From positions 5,674,315 to 5,738,314 of the forward strand of contig CM017567.1 in assembly GCA_007844125.1 (NCBI GenBank): DNA of 64,000 nucleotides, written 5' to 3'. Source of the DNA: Sinonovacula constricta (Eukaryota; Mollusca; Bivalvia; Cardiida; Solecurtidae). Below are positions 46,451 to 61,200 of this stretch, one piece after another. Position 1 is the first letter of the stretch, and the number at the start of each line of letters is the position of its first letter. A program made the position numbers and the translations under genes. A model generated the notes under the pieces. That model had not been told where the DNA came from, did no database searches, and was given only the letters and a program-made list of their open reading frames with translations.

Positions 46451-48604
46451 TATACTCAGTTTAGTGGCATAACCAGCCACTGCATTTCGTGCTTAAATGT
46501 TCTGCTAGTCAGCTAATTATACAGGTGAAATGTAAAAAATCCCTCTAAGCTTGGGAAAAAAGAAGCGTCAATGTAATTAAAACTTGCGTAGGAAAAAAAA
46601 TTGGAAGTTACCTCAATTTTGTTTCTGTTTATTAAACTGAGAACTAATGCAAATTCTGCTGTGGTCTTTTAACCAAAGTATAGACCTAGTCTTGAAATAG
46701 ACTTATATTGATAATAGGATCTTTAGAAATAATTCGCGTAATGTGCCTTGTTTCATATACTTGGTACACGCACCTTCATATTCTATTTATTGCCTTATTC
46801 TACATTGAAACAACGACTTAATACTTCAATCAGGAAATAAAGTAAAGACATTATGGATACATATGAAGAATTAAGTTGTTCGTTTTAATTATCCGATGGC
46901 TTTTTACCATAACAATAAAACTATTATTTAACAGATATTGGAATTTGCAAATCAGTTGATTGAACTTCAATTGACATCATCATCGGTTACGAGGAACATG
47001 AGAACAATAGAGACATTAATAGTTCATGATTCAAAGATCCGCATTTGTTTCCCTTTGTTCTATATCGTGTTATTTGATAACAAGATAATGTAAATGTTAC
47101 TAAAGCAGGACAAAATTATGTCGTTTACAGAGGAGGTCTACAGATGGCGTGGCCAAATGACAAACATTGTAGTTTTGTTTCCAAGCCCAGTATAAATTCA
47201 TGTCTTTAAAACAGTCTCTAATGACCCGTTCCTGTAAAAATATCAAAAATACAACTAAAGCTTTCAAGTTTTTTAAAGTTATGGTTATTCACACTTTTGT
47301 ATGCACAATTTTGTAAAGATCGATCATTTATTCACATTGTTATTAGGTCGCGATATCTGAAATCTTTTTACAATCAGCTCAGAGGCAAAGAATTTGTTGT
47401 TTAATGAAATTTCAAGCAGATAACTACTTGTCCTGTTAAAAGATTAACAGAATCACTCATAGGATCGGATGTGAGATTAGGAGATCCCAACCCGAAAGTG
47501 TACTGCTTTGATGGAAACGAGCCTTGGCGAGCTCATAACCATAACATGGAATTAAGTCATGCATAATCTCATAAAAACATAACCTTAACAAGAAAAAATT
47601 ATCTGGTTTGTATAAGGAACCATATGTCAATACATGTTATATTGACCATATATAGTTAATATATTAAAGTAAATATTAAAAACAACAACGCAGACTTACT
47701 TGACAATTTTATTTAATACCATGGTATTCAGCCAACTTTTCACGAGGAATCCGTTTTCGGCTTTATTTTTTTTATTTTATGACCTTTTAACGAAAAAGAA
47801 TTTATTATGCAGTAGTCCCGTTAGAATTTTTGTCACTTAACGTCAGAAATGTTATTTATTGACCGAAGGAAATGACGTCATTCTTTTAACTACAAGTAAA
47901 TGTCAGACAACGTTATGTACTTTCGCGCTATTACTATAAACTGGATTTTGCACATACTATTATTCATCATTTGTTTTCAGTATATTTATTTATAGTTATA
48001 TTTGATAAATTTTCAATTAAGAATGGTGCGCACTTAGGCATATATGATGATGCATGATATGTGGGATGACGTTATAGCTAATACAAAGTACCGAAACTCA
48101 ATCTCTAAACGCGATTCTTTGACGATTAGCCCAAACAAAATACTGTTAAAGCAGCTTTTGCCATGTAATTTCACACAAAGTTGATAAAACGATCTCAAAA
48201 CAATGCCAATGTGAAAATATTATCTCAAATCGGTTAACTCACATAGGTAAAGCACCGAGAATTGCATTCCTACTCTCACAAGGAACTAAAATATAAGTCT
48301 CCTTGATAATGTATACAGGCAGTGCCTTTAGAGCCACAGTCATACCACACCTAGGTGACCGGATGTACCTAATGTAGACATGAGGCCTATAGTTGATCGA
48401 AGAAAAACGTATTAAGGGTAGTGAAACGTAGTAAACAGTCATTCTGCGTAGTATTAACTTCGTTCGTTTTTTATGGTCTATCCACAGTTGGCCTAAACAT
48501 TTCAAAATTAGAAAGCAACAATTTATGGACCCTCCACAGTTGAAATATACCACGTATGCTGACGTTACATGTAAGAAAAGTCCACTTTATGCTCTGGTGA
48601 CGTT

Positions 48605-48885
48605 GTTTGTTTGATTGATTGTTGGGTTTATCGTCCCAACAACAGTATTTCAATTATCTGGAGACGGTGCCTACTTAAAGCATATATAGTGCTGACTTCA
48701 CTCTGTACAGCATGTCGTCAAAGCCTGGCACTACACCACAACCAGTCTCATTATTCTGATACAGGGTCATCCAGTAGTGGAACTACCTTAATGTTTTTTA
48801 CCTGAGCGATAGCAAGGGAGCTATTCGATAATTATTTTAACGACTTTTGTAGGTTGCGGCCTGGGATCGAAGCCTGTTTACGTTG
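48605..48885 (-). mobile_element. tRNA-derived SINE, family A, copy B
   Basis: Same insertion as 38945-39235, carried along in the duplication, with scattered substitutions (for example CGAAGCCTG for CGAAGCCGG at the head). Confidence 0.75.
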
Positions 48886-49037
48886 TTGTTATGTTGAATG
48901 TAGCACAAAGTTTTCAATGTGGCAATTTCATGGTTCTATTAATTTTTTGGTAATTTTAATACTTTTATATTTTTAAAGCTCAAATTCTGCCTCTACCTTT
49001 ATTCTCGTTGTCTTATGAACGTTTAAAACACTCCATC

Positions 49038-49246
49038 CGTAATAGATGCGCTTATTGTACTCAGTTACGAAGTCTGAAATGGTTTATTTTCGTTTTAAGA
49101 CAAACTCTCCTGAAATATGTATGCCTTCTGTCATGGAGCAAGATAATATTACATATGATGTTTTTGACAGTCTCTACAAGAACAATACATAATTCATTGA
49201 AGAAAAATGTGGTCTAGGCAACTTGGAAAGTATATTTCGCCCCACC
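49038..49246. other. 209-bp near-identical island between duplicates, copy B
   Basis: Counterpart of 39381-39589. The single difference changes TCT to CCT in the 48-codon plus-strand frame. Confidence 0.3.
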
Positions 49247-51272
49247 ACCCACCAATATTGTTAGCACTCATTATTCGGGGCTGAATCTTCGTGTACATTA
49301 CGATCTACAAATATGAAAAAGGTTTCATTTTGCAATAACAAGATATTAAAAATGTATAAATACCATTTTATGTATTTAGACATTTATGTATGTTTATTTA
49401 CCAATGTTTATATATATAGTACCTATACGAGTTCTATTTCTGTATATAAATATGGGACATCATTATTATGTCATTCCCGATGAGAAATTTACAAATAGCT
49501 TTTAATGATGACAATTTTTATGCGAACTATTTTAATGTCATAACAAATGAGACATTGTCATGTATTGAAACAAATTAATCGCCGAATTTAATACGTAACC
49601 ACGAATTTATACATATGTTGATTTAGCTTCTGCTGACGTAGATTACACTGTAGAGAAGGAAATATGAGGCAAGCGTTGTAATAATCCCCCAAATGGACAA
49701 TGATCAACACAATAAAGTGAATGTCATTAGTAAACACACTAAATTCAGTGTTTTATCTATGATGGTATGATAAAATCACACTAACCGCATATAAAAGAAC
49801 CATAAAAATGAAAAGGTTTCTTGCCTCTTAAGACATCTTGGTTACAGCTGTAAAATAGTCTTGGCATTCTATCGCCTTTATCACCATAAAGGTTGGGTTT
49901 TTTCGTCCATTGAAAAATAAACCATATATAAACTTGTTATTTTCTCTTCAAATTCGGTAGATATACGGGATCCTTAGTAGGTATTTCGTTTGTTGTAAAT
50001 TTGGCTAAACATAATTTGCGTAAGGCAGGACAGTTAACTCAAGTAAATTACTACAAGTAAGACAGTTTCTAATATATTTTAAGAGAAAAGAGAACAAAAA
50101 TTCATCTGTTACTCACTAGTGCTAGCAGTAATTGAATTAAAAGCAGTTGCTTTTATATTACCAATATCCTTTATTGTTACTTACCGGATTATATGACCAT
50201 ATTGAGACTTATAGTTGTTTTAACACTTTATAGTCATTCCTCGTTGGCTTAGAACAAAATAACAAAATGTATTTCATTTAATCTAGTTTTTTGCATGATA
50301 TTTATGTAACCGACTATTTAAAGATGACAGACTGAATAAAGAATATATTACTGTTTTATGATCATGCTGTAAAATAAAATGATCGTATAGACTTTATATG
50401 TTTTATTAACAGTGCTATGAAAAGGTCTGCAATTCTGTAGACGAGAAATAATTCGAACTGTTACACTGATGTGAAAAGACCTGATATTTTGACAATGGTA
50501 ATGGAGACACAGAAATGTAACTTTATATTGCATTGCTCCTCTAAGATGTGTGTACAGTCCTATCATCCGAAATATATAAGTCTATAGTTTCCCATATATG
50601 TTTATTTATATATGTGTTCGCAAAACAGTGACAATATTTGTAGTAAATTGAATATATACATCCTTTTTGTACCTAATAGCAAGCGATATGCAAAGAACAC
50701 AACTGAGGAACCTTCTGTATTAACTTATTACTTATCTGACAGTAGTATGAAGAAACCTAACCACTCCATTATCTCCGGCCAGTGGCGGAAGTGGTTATAT
50801 TTGCCACAATATAGATATTAATGTAAATATGTACTTTATATAATACTTGTCAGATTCTTCTTTTATTGATCATAGAAAAAGACCACCTCCAAAGTAAATA
50901 TTTTCTCCAAGCCATATAGAATTCACAGTTGTATTTGTAACTGCATTAAAAAGGCAATTGTAAATTAAGCGCCAATTACGAATATTGTCTGACATTCCAA
51001 ATTTAAAAAGCAATATGTTAAGATATGCACCCTTTCCATGTCATAACCTTAATTAAAAATGAGACATCAGTTGATCAGTTAAAAACAAGTAATGTTTTAA
51101 AACAATTTAGTTTTATATTCGCTTTTTTATTTTAAAGATTTATGTTTATTCTTCAACCAATATTGATTTACGGCGGTAGTTTTATTATAAGTATCGAGAC
51201 AAGTAAAGGAAGACAATAAGCAAAAGTTAAATAACTCAAGGACATTGTCCTAAGCATTGGCGTCTTGATGCA

Positions 51273-51494
51273 AATTACTTTCAGTCTTTTCGACTTATTC
51301 TTCCTGAAATGAGACTCATTAATAATTGAATACCCGCATTTACAAGAAAATCCCTTTGTCTTATTCTTTTACAAAGTTACAAACATTGAAATTGTCAGTT
51401 TTAAAACAAATGGCAATAAAATAAGCGTTGAGTTTCCTGCTGTTATGCAGTTAGCTTGACTTTGTGGTTTCTTATTACTTAACCAGTGCGCAAA
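51273..51494 (+). other. 222-bp identical island, copy B
   Basis: Counterpart of 41625-41846, without any mismatch or indel. The acceptor-like start and the AATAAA are both kept. Confidence 0.25.
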
Positions 51495-53047
51495 TCATAT
51501 AATAAATCAACGTTATTTTATAATTTCATTGTTAAGTTTTAAGATTTATGACCTTTCCCTTCTAACACGTTTTTTAATTAAATTAATTTGTAAGATTGAA
51601 TAGATGAAATATACTGTATGTCTAAAAAAACACATAACTGGATTCTAGCTTGTTTAATGTTTATTTCCTGGAAGAGAATCATAATGAAAGTAATTATGAA
51701 CTACAAAGCTCAATGTTGTATGATACATCTTTATAACAATACCTAAATTCCGATATCTTAATTATAAAACCATTTCGTTAGGATTAAGATTCAAATGTTT
51801 GTTAGTGTCAAACATGTACATGTTTAATGCCCGGAAGTCATTGTAATATCAAACTGCTTTTATGGCGTTGTTTTATACGGGTGTCCCTCATATGAGGATT
51901 AGATAACACACTATACTATTTCTTTATATATTGATACAACATCTTTTGACCAAACCGTCTAGCCTAACGCAAACCTTAATTTATTCAACCATTATTATAT
52001 ACATTACTGAACTAATTATGACATTTTACAAATACGAGTATCAGGAGTTTTGGTGTTGATCAATAAAAATACATAAGGGGTAATTCTATATTAGCAAGCA
52101 ACGTTTGGTGGAGCATATCTTGTTTTACGACTCCTTAAATTTTGATATTATTTTAGAGTCGTCTAAATAGTAATAAAATCTTGACTGCTTTCGTAATATT
52201 CTAATAAGCACTTTAATACTCTTTTCCGTTTTAAAAAAGAAGGCCATAAAACAACGAATTAGCTAGTCCAAATAAGTTCTTGTTTAACATTACTAGAATT
52301 ACTATTACTAAAGACTGGTAGACTTTAACTTGGTTTGCTAGCTGTCAGGAGTAAAACGAACAACTTTACATCTATTACACTTAGAAGATTTAGTCGGAAG
52401 CAAAAACTACTGATTCCATCTTACTGTTCATTTTAAAACATGCAATGAAAAAGTTATTGATAGAGATAAAAAAACAGGCAAATGTTCATATAAGGAATGC
52501 ATAAAATTAAACTCAATACTACTCTTCTTTGATTTTTTAATCTTTTGCATTTATCTATAAAAGTCACTTCATTCGCCATTTATGTTTCTGTGCGAACAAA
52601 TAATCATACAATTATAATGTTACTGAAAGCCGAAAGAACATGACGTTATCATTTTATTCCGGTATGTAAATACCAGTGGACGTAATGTGTGTTCGCGTTC
52701 ACGATGTTACATTCAAGTTGCGTTTAACGCAGACTAGCGTTGCGACCGAAAGTCCAATTCCACACATTTGCCGTTCCATCATACTAGAAGTATTGTCAAT
52801 TTAACAACCATTACACAATCGTTTGGATCAGGGGTGCCAGAATGTCAATAAATGTATGAAATAAATCTGAAATGATTTACTTCTTACTAATGTAATCGTA
52901 CATGTTTACAAAATTTAATTCGTATTTAATTCTTCGTGATCCGGCTTTGGACCTTTACAGCAGTTTGTTTATGCGACGTTAATCATGTTATATAGTTTAT
53001 TTTCTATTTTGAATACGTGATCAATTTTAATTTATTCAAATTAGCCT

Positions 53048-56000
53048 TCACATGACTTGTTTGATCGCTACATTGATTAAACTATATATTATAGATTGAA
53101 TGACTTGCTTAGTTGCTGGATATTTATAATCAATTCAATCTTGATGCAACAGCATCCGTTTTATATAAACAAGAAAAAGTATTGCAACATATATTAAAAT
53201 TTGGCACAATAGAAAGATATTCACATGTCAGCCAAATGTAAAAGTTTCGAAAAACTAAGACAAAACATCACATAATACAGAGCAAAGCCATCAGTTACTG
53301 CGCTGGAACGACCAGTCAGTAAAAGGGCTATACACATTTCACTATAAAAACTATTCGTAAATTAGGAGATTAGTATGTTCAAAATATTAATTCGAGCGAG
53401 AAGAAACCTGCACCACGATGCACGATGGTGCAATAAGGCTATAAAGTTCTCGTTGTCGTTTGTTAGCTGTTGTTGTTTGTTGGTTGGTTGGTTGTTGTTG
53501 TTGCTGGTGTTTTTTTTTTAAAGTTTTTATCTTATCAATATAAAATTAAACGGCAACTGCATAGCACATTTTAAATTAAATGCTCCATTTGATTGAGGTT
53601 TAGCGGAACAAATGATAGTGTTTTCGTTATGCTACATCTCATTTCGATTTAAATATTCAATGTTCAAGGACTCATGGCTCCTTCATTTTAAAACTTAAAA
53701 TTGAAGATAAACACGCTAATATATTTTATTACACACGAATGCATCCACTACACAGTGTACTCCGAAGCCACAATGTGTGGTCAACAAATGTTATGTTACT
53801 GATGATAGCAATTTACATATGATACATTTAAAATACAATTTTAATATATTATTTATCTGTCTGTAAAAAACAAATCGTTGTTGTGATTTCAACAAAAATT
53901 TAACGGACTTACGTCCTTGAATTTTTTTCTGATATTTTTCAGATTCACTTTTCTGAACTGCGGAAAACGATTTCACAATCAACAATTTAAAACCCGTCCA
54001 GATATTACAGTATGTGTTGGAATCAATTCAAAGTCGAAATTAAGATGGTTTTGATAATATTATTGAGTAAAGACATTTTCTTTTGCTTATTTTCAATGAT
54101 GACACAAAAAATTAAAAGAGCCAATATAAGTATAAATATTTCATCTAAACAGATTAAATAAAGCAAAGAAATAGCTAAGATAGTTCATATAAACTTGCAG
54201 TTTATCTACTTGTTCGGAACATATACTTACGTGTCTTGTCTAGACTTTTCATTATTTTTTAATTATTTAACACTTTTCCTGCGTTAATGTGCACGTCGAA
54301 TGTATGTAATGACCATTTGAAGTCTAATGTTAATTTGGGCAAGCCACTTTTGTCAATATATTCTTAATGCCCTCTGAAGATGCAAAGGAAATTGCTTTCA
54401 CGTAAGGGTACAGTTGAACATTCAACTGAACACGTGATCAGTATATATATATGTTAAATTATAAAAAAAAATATTTTATGCTTCATTTTATTTTCATTAG
54501 AACATACGTATTGTCTGACACCTTAGATTTATTTCTACTATGTTCCAATAAAATATATAATCACAAAGATAAAGTAAAATTGCTTTTTAACAGTTTCTCG
54601 AAGACTTAATAGTTTGTAATCATAATAATATATAGCCTTTACACATTCACGCATGTAGTTTCTGGTAGCGCTGCCTATGTTTTTATATGAAGTTTGGAGC
54701 TCTGTAAACCGGTTAAGCGCCACAGTAGGTCGATTGCCGATCGATCTTCCAAGGTGGTAACAGCTGGGGTTTCTCTAGGTTTGTGTAATGTGTCCTACCA
54801 GTGATTGTTAAATTTTTACTTTTAACTAGCATGGGTATTCATTTGTTTAGTATTTGATCAACTAGTAATATATGTTAATATACTCACAGGGTATTGTCAT
54901 GTTTAAGTATAAGATAAAAACATATAACAGATGTGGTGCCGTTATAAAATGTACAATATGTATAGTTAGCATTTATAGATAGAATGAAGTGTATAGTTTA
55001 TCATTTGTTTTAATATTTAATAATAACACTGGTAATTAAAGATGTGTCATTATTAGCATGGCAATATATGAATGTTACTTCACACTCGCATTTTTGTAAA
55101 AGTAAAGTATAAAATATAAACTAAACATCTATCTTAGATCAAACTGACTTTATTTACTCAACTAATGCTGTGACATTTAACCTGCAAATTGGTTTCTATT
55201 ATAGTAAATACTTAAATACCTTAATATTATATACCTTCATTATTTTGTGACAAGGTAATACGTAGTACGTCTTCTGTCCCGATATAAGCTGGTTTATTTC
55301 TTTACAGACACATCCTATAACTAAGAATGAACAGCACACAGCATGAGTGAGCGTAGAATTGAAAGACAATATGTTGGTATACATGTGAAAAAGATCGACA
55401 AAATGTATCATACCAGCAACACTTGTTACAACTGTGTTTGATTTAGTCAATATATTTATGTTTGTGTCTTCTTTCCTCCCAGGATGCATCCTTTTTGCAA
55501 CAACGTCTGTAGCTCTCTAGGTAAATGGTTCGAAAAACAAAAAGACACACAGAAATAAATATTTGTCAGAACTGTTTTATTAAAGAACATGTTGTCACAT
55601 TTAATTATTATACATACAATTAATGTGCGTATTTAATTTTGTTATGAATTTCCATGCGTATAAGGAGACATTTTATAAAAGGTATAAGTTCTCAAACAAT
55701 ATCGATTTTAAGCCAAATAACTAATCTTTTTAAAACTCTCGTGTTGCATCATGACACAAAGAAACAATTAAAGGAGCCTAAAACTAGAGCTTGATTTGCC
55801 AACGCTTTTTGTTTCAAAAGTGGGGTCTTCTTGGAAAAGAAAAACATATCAGTTTAGTATGTGTGTAGTGTTGTAGGCGTCGGCGATCGGCTTTTCTTCA
55901 TATATGATGGTTATTTGCTAGCATCTAAGATAAAACTAGACGAACACCCAACCTATTTAGGCCAGACTAACTTATTCCAGTCAATACTAGGTCCGGCCCT

Positions 56001-58181
56001 CGTGAAGTTTCAACCCTGACTGCGGGGTTGAGATCTCTCTGTCCAGCACTACATCCCCGCTGTTAAGTCAGTTTTAAAAGAGGATCAGTGAGGGATCACG
56101 TTCTCAAAACGTGACAATTCCTCATAGTTACTTGATCATATTAACTTACCACCTACGCTATGATTATAATAGTTACACGACATATGATCTGTTCGAAAAT
56201 GGCAATGGTTAAGAGGCCGGTCTGGCTTAGGGAACATAATCACTTAGCAACATGCAGTACAGATTCAAGTATCCCTTAAATATACGCTAATTTTGTTATC
56301 TGTAATATTAGGATAATCACGCACAATTTTGTCACCGAAATTCAGATCAAATACAGGAAGTTCTCTGTTCTCTATATTGTTATATAGGTGTCCGAAATTA
56401 GGTACCTGTTAGGGAGCTCAGTTTCAAAACATTTAGCATATTGCCTATAGGCTCGCTATGACATCCACTTTGATGTGCTGAACCTTACATAAATTATATT
56501 GTAGTAATGCATTATTAATCATAGAATGTAATTTTAAACTAAGAGCCACATCAAAGACACAAGTTCCAACAAAAGTGCCGAGAAAACGGAAATCTGATGC
56601 CTAATTTTGAACACATAAGGGTCCCATTTAGAGTGAAGTTACCTTTCTATTATTCACTCTTGGACAAGAAATATATCTTAAACCAGCCCACGCAATAACT
56701 GATTTTTACACGTATATCTCAGAATCTTTCGAAGAATATTTTGTGTGCACCATAAATTCGTGCGGCAATAAAATAAAGCAAGAAAAAACATATTCAGTAA
56801 CTTGACAAAAACAGTTTTCAGCAGTTATAATGTTCGTACTTTGCACCTGCTTAAATATCATTATTATTTGTGCTGTTAAAAGACGGACACACCACAGGTT
56901 AGTTAAAAACACTCTTAACATACAAACTTTGTCCTCCTCCGTGTCATTCTTTAAATGTCGTTAATCTGTTCATATATACTTATATCTATTAGACATGAAA
57001 CAGAGTTTGTCCTAGCACTGTATTGTATTTAATTAATATGTACTGAAAATGAAGACAAACGAATTTCAATAGGTTTAATTATAATAACCAGCAAAAGGCC
57101 CTGGACTAAGAGTGCAAGGTAGAAAGAATTAAAAAAATCATTTGTATTCTTCGGTAAAATAAGATTTTGTAGGATAATAGACAAGCTTAATAAATGCGAT
57201 CTATTGATTCCATTGTGCTGTTTCTAAAATAAAACGTGTCCTATCAGGAAATATAAAAGTTGGTAATTTGCTTATGTTGATTAATTTTACAATATGAAGA
57301 CGACTTAAATATGTGTAGGTTACTGAACTACAGTTAAGTAAAAGTAGTTTAAACACTTGGGACCAATACAGAAGTAAACTGATATGTGTTACTTTCTGAA
57401 CTTGAACAGGTGTCTCAAATCAGTACATGAGTAGATGAAATAATGGACGATGGTCTACGATTCAGAAATATAACACCCGGGCAAGGTTGTTGGTGATTTT
57501 ACCTGGGACCAATTGAATTTAGATTTACAAGAAATTGGCAAGCCTTTAAAAGGGGTAAAGGGAAAACAACAAATTCTGGAACCATTTATAAAAAAAATGT
57601 AGATTAAAATAAATCGTTCTCTTGCCTATTAATTGCTTATTTTGTATCAAGTTACTTTGTTGTTGTTTTTTACTGTGAGTGTAAATATTTCACTATTGTC
57701 TGATATTATATGGTTATGACAAAATATATAAGTTCTCTTTAAAGTAGTAGAAACACAACGATATTATTAAGATATGTATCCTCATCTACATACATGTCAT
57801 CCATGGATTATCCTTCCAAACAAGTGCTGAAAAAGAAAGTAAGGCTCAATCGTTCATCGTTCTGCCATGTGAATGCTTTGCAGTAGCTGATCTGGTCCAG
57901 AAAATTACTTTATGACATGTATATTTGTAATTATTTGTTACAATATTTTCAAATTAATAAAAGTATATTTTTATATAATTGTTAAGCCTGAGGTTCTTGA
58001 ATCTTGAACTCTTTCGAATTTTTATATTAAGTAGGTTACCGTAAGTAGGTTGTTCAACTGAATGGAAATAATTAACTAATAAAAATATTTCTGCACGCAC
58101 CCTTCCTTGACGGAGATTCGGTTCATATGAAACATGCAGCTCATTAATTATTTTAAAACAACCTGTTTTAGCTAGAGTTTT

Positions 58182-58183
<2 letters not shown>
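53048..58183. other. AT-rich DNA with no recognised gene
   Basis: It holds a short (GTT)n/(GGTT)n stretch at about 53448-53515. A small hairpin lies near 56010 (TCAACCC ... GGGTTGA, 7-bp stem). Several unrecognised short ORFs are present, the longest on the minus strand at 55199-55489 (96 codons). None shows a family motif. Confidence 0.4.

Positions 58184-58261
<78 letters not shown>
58184..58261. repeat. (AT)n microsatellite, about 78 bp
   Basis: Uninterrupted AT dinucleotides, about 39 units, self-complementary and able to extrude as a cruciform. Confidence 0.98.
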
Positions 58262-58262
<1 letters not shown>

Positions 58263-61200
58263 CCTTCTTAAGTCCGGTTTGAAATTGTTTACATTAACTT
58301 AAAGGTGACAAATATAGAAGAATAGTTAATAATCAATATAATTGGCATAAAATGTCACAATCATAACTTCTTCGCAAAAAAGCTTGTAGAAAAAGTATAA
58401 AGAACGCCTATCAAAGAGGGAGCCCTTTCTTAAAAAGCCGGAGGTTGGAGTAAATACGAGTAATAACAAGCTAGGCTACTTCCTTGGTCTGTATCAATCG
58501 AAAGAACTAATGAGGTACCATTAATTAATAGCTCATTAGACTTCCAACAGCATATGTCTATACGATATATACGGATTTCAAAATTAGAAAGAAATCGTAA
58601 AAAACCGTAGTCTTCAATGCTTAAAAGTACATTGATTTTAGGGAACTAGTCACGAATGTTCTTACTGCTTGAATTACGATACAAAGACATGGAGTATTTC
58701 AGAAAGAAAGCATAACAGTTTAAAATTTAAACCATTTCCCGTTTTATTTTCAATTTTATTTTTATTTAGCCAAAGGTCAAGTTTAAATAATGTACCGATT
58801 CTTATGGGAAACATATTTTTTCATATATATATATTTATGCTCTTAGATACTCATAAACAACTAACTGGAACTAATTCACAGTTTTGCGTAACTTCAGAAG
58901 AATTGTAAATATGTTAATACAACGTACTGTTAGACATTTCTTTTTGCTATTTGTACAAATACAATGACTATAACATTGTCATTGATAGGATTAATTATCT
59001 TTTGACAAATATATGTACCTAGAAATCAACTAGGTTCTAAAACATACCTTGTGTCGTTTAAATGTTAAAACTATTTGATCTCTTTTAACAAAGATAAACG
59101 AAACTCTGTCTTAGAATAGTGTTATACAAAATGTTCATTAAGACTAATGCAACAAATTTTTACTTCGCATCTGCAAAAAAACTTAGCAAAAGAAGGTAAT
59201 AACGTATATAATTCAAAGTCAACTAGACTTACTAGACATTATTAATGCCGCGTATAATAAATTGGCACGTTTTAGGACAAAAACGAGGATAAAATAATAT
59301 TTTTCTTGAAATGTGTTATTTTGTCCTAATTCGAAAAGATCAATGTTGTCTTCAACAGTGCAGTGTATAAAATTAATATTCATGCAATATTAAAAACAAC
59401 GTGTTGCCCTTTCAATCATTCTGTCAGAAATATTTCTAGAAATTCAGTGCTAATTTATTATTTTAGACCAATTTACATTTGAGTGTTGTTACTCTAAAAT
59501 TACGAATGATTCAAACCAAGAGGGGCATGCAATAAAACACCGTACTAATTCCCCATTATACCCAGTGTCGTTAGTTTTTATTGTACGTTTTAATTAAAAA
59601 AATTCTCTCATAACACCTATGTCTTAACTTTAAGCTACATTGAAAGCAAATTGAAAACAAATTCAAAGAATTGCGTTATTTACCTCTTAAAATGCCCCCT
59701 TTCAATATAAACATGACAAATATCATTTTTCGTAGCATATCGTTGTAAAATATTAATTGCCTATATGTGGTTTTAAATTAAATGATATTTTGACAGACAT
59801 TCAAATTCAAATGATAATTCCACAGACTTTAATTTCAAATATTAAATAATTGTTTGTATTTAAAGTCTGAAAACAACATATAGATCAATATATCAATCGA
59901 TATATTCACAACAAATCCATGTTTAATCCATGATCTACATAAAATTTACTATCTTTAAGTGATTTAAGCCCATCGTCAACATCAACTTTTGAGATAAACC
60001 TTTTTTTTCTGAAATGTTCTTCATTAATCCGACTACTTTCTTAGCTTGGAACATTAAAATGGAGAAACATTTTCGGTTCAATTTGGCAGCTGTTTAGTTG
60101 TTATAGCCAATAAATTTTTTAATGATTATTATGCTGTTAATCTAAGATAATTGTCTTTCAAGTTTTATCAATGCCTTTCTTTAGTTAATCATTGAAATTT
60201 TAATTGTTTGTGTCTGGATTTAAAATACATATTATTAGAAAGTCACTGTATGTACCATGGATAAACTTCAGCCAAATAAGCGATGTTCACAAAGTTTATT
60301 TGATATGAATATATGGGAGTTGTAGTTGTTTAGAGACAAGTGTTGCAAAACACTATATTTATAAATGTGAACTTAAAACAGAAGGATAAAAAGCATTTAT
60401 AGAGAAGCAGTGTATTTCTAATATATATCACTCACTTATAAATACTTTAGGTATAACTTTATATGTGATACAAATTGCTAGACCTTGTCAACAACAAGTT
60501 TTTAACTATTAGAGGAGTCGTGATATTCAAATTAGCATAACAAAATGTAAGATATCTTTTTAATTTATGCTTCTTTGGCTCTACTACTGCCGATTTTTAT
60601 GTTACAATATACGCCTGATGATTTAATCAAGGAAGGGCTTAACAGGAGAAGGGCATGGAAGGAAATAGCGGAACCAAATTGAGGCAATCCCATATTCGTT
60701 AACACTTCTACTCGCTATATGCAATTTGGCCAATACCTTCGTCAGTTAGTTTTGATATTACATTTCAGGAAAGGTCATTTAGACAGTGAGTATTCAAAGA
60801 AATCGCTTAAAACAAAAACAAAACAACGACGCAATTGGATGAAGTACCTTTTGTCTGCTTTTGACTTTAAAATGGCCATTAAATAAAGCAAATACTCTTA
60901 CTAAAAAGTGAAACCAATCGCAACCCTTCCTTTATTTATAGGGCATTCTACAAACACATACAACAATAATTGGAAGCACAAGTTTTCTCTATTAAGACGT
61001 TGTGCAATGTGTTTATATGTACCAATGCAAATTAGATACGTTGCCATATTCTAAGTAGATAACTTATCACCTATATGTTTTGTAAAGAGTCGGTCTTTAG
61101 CCGTTTATTAAGCGAACTTAGAATACAATTTAAGGTTAGATTACAGTTATAAATTCAAGCTGAAACTCTTATCATTGTACATTGTAACATTTACTTCTTT

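Noticed and set aside
55199..55489. 96-codon minus-strand ORF
   Set aside because: Starts with ATG and has mixed composition, but no family motif, splice context or duplicate supports it.
56005..56040. Hairpin TCAACCC ... GGGTTGA as a possible structured RNA or terminator
   Set aside because: A 7-bp stem is expected by chance in this length and nothing around it indicates an RNA gene.
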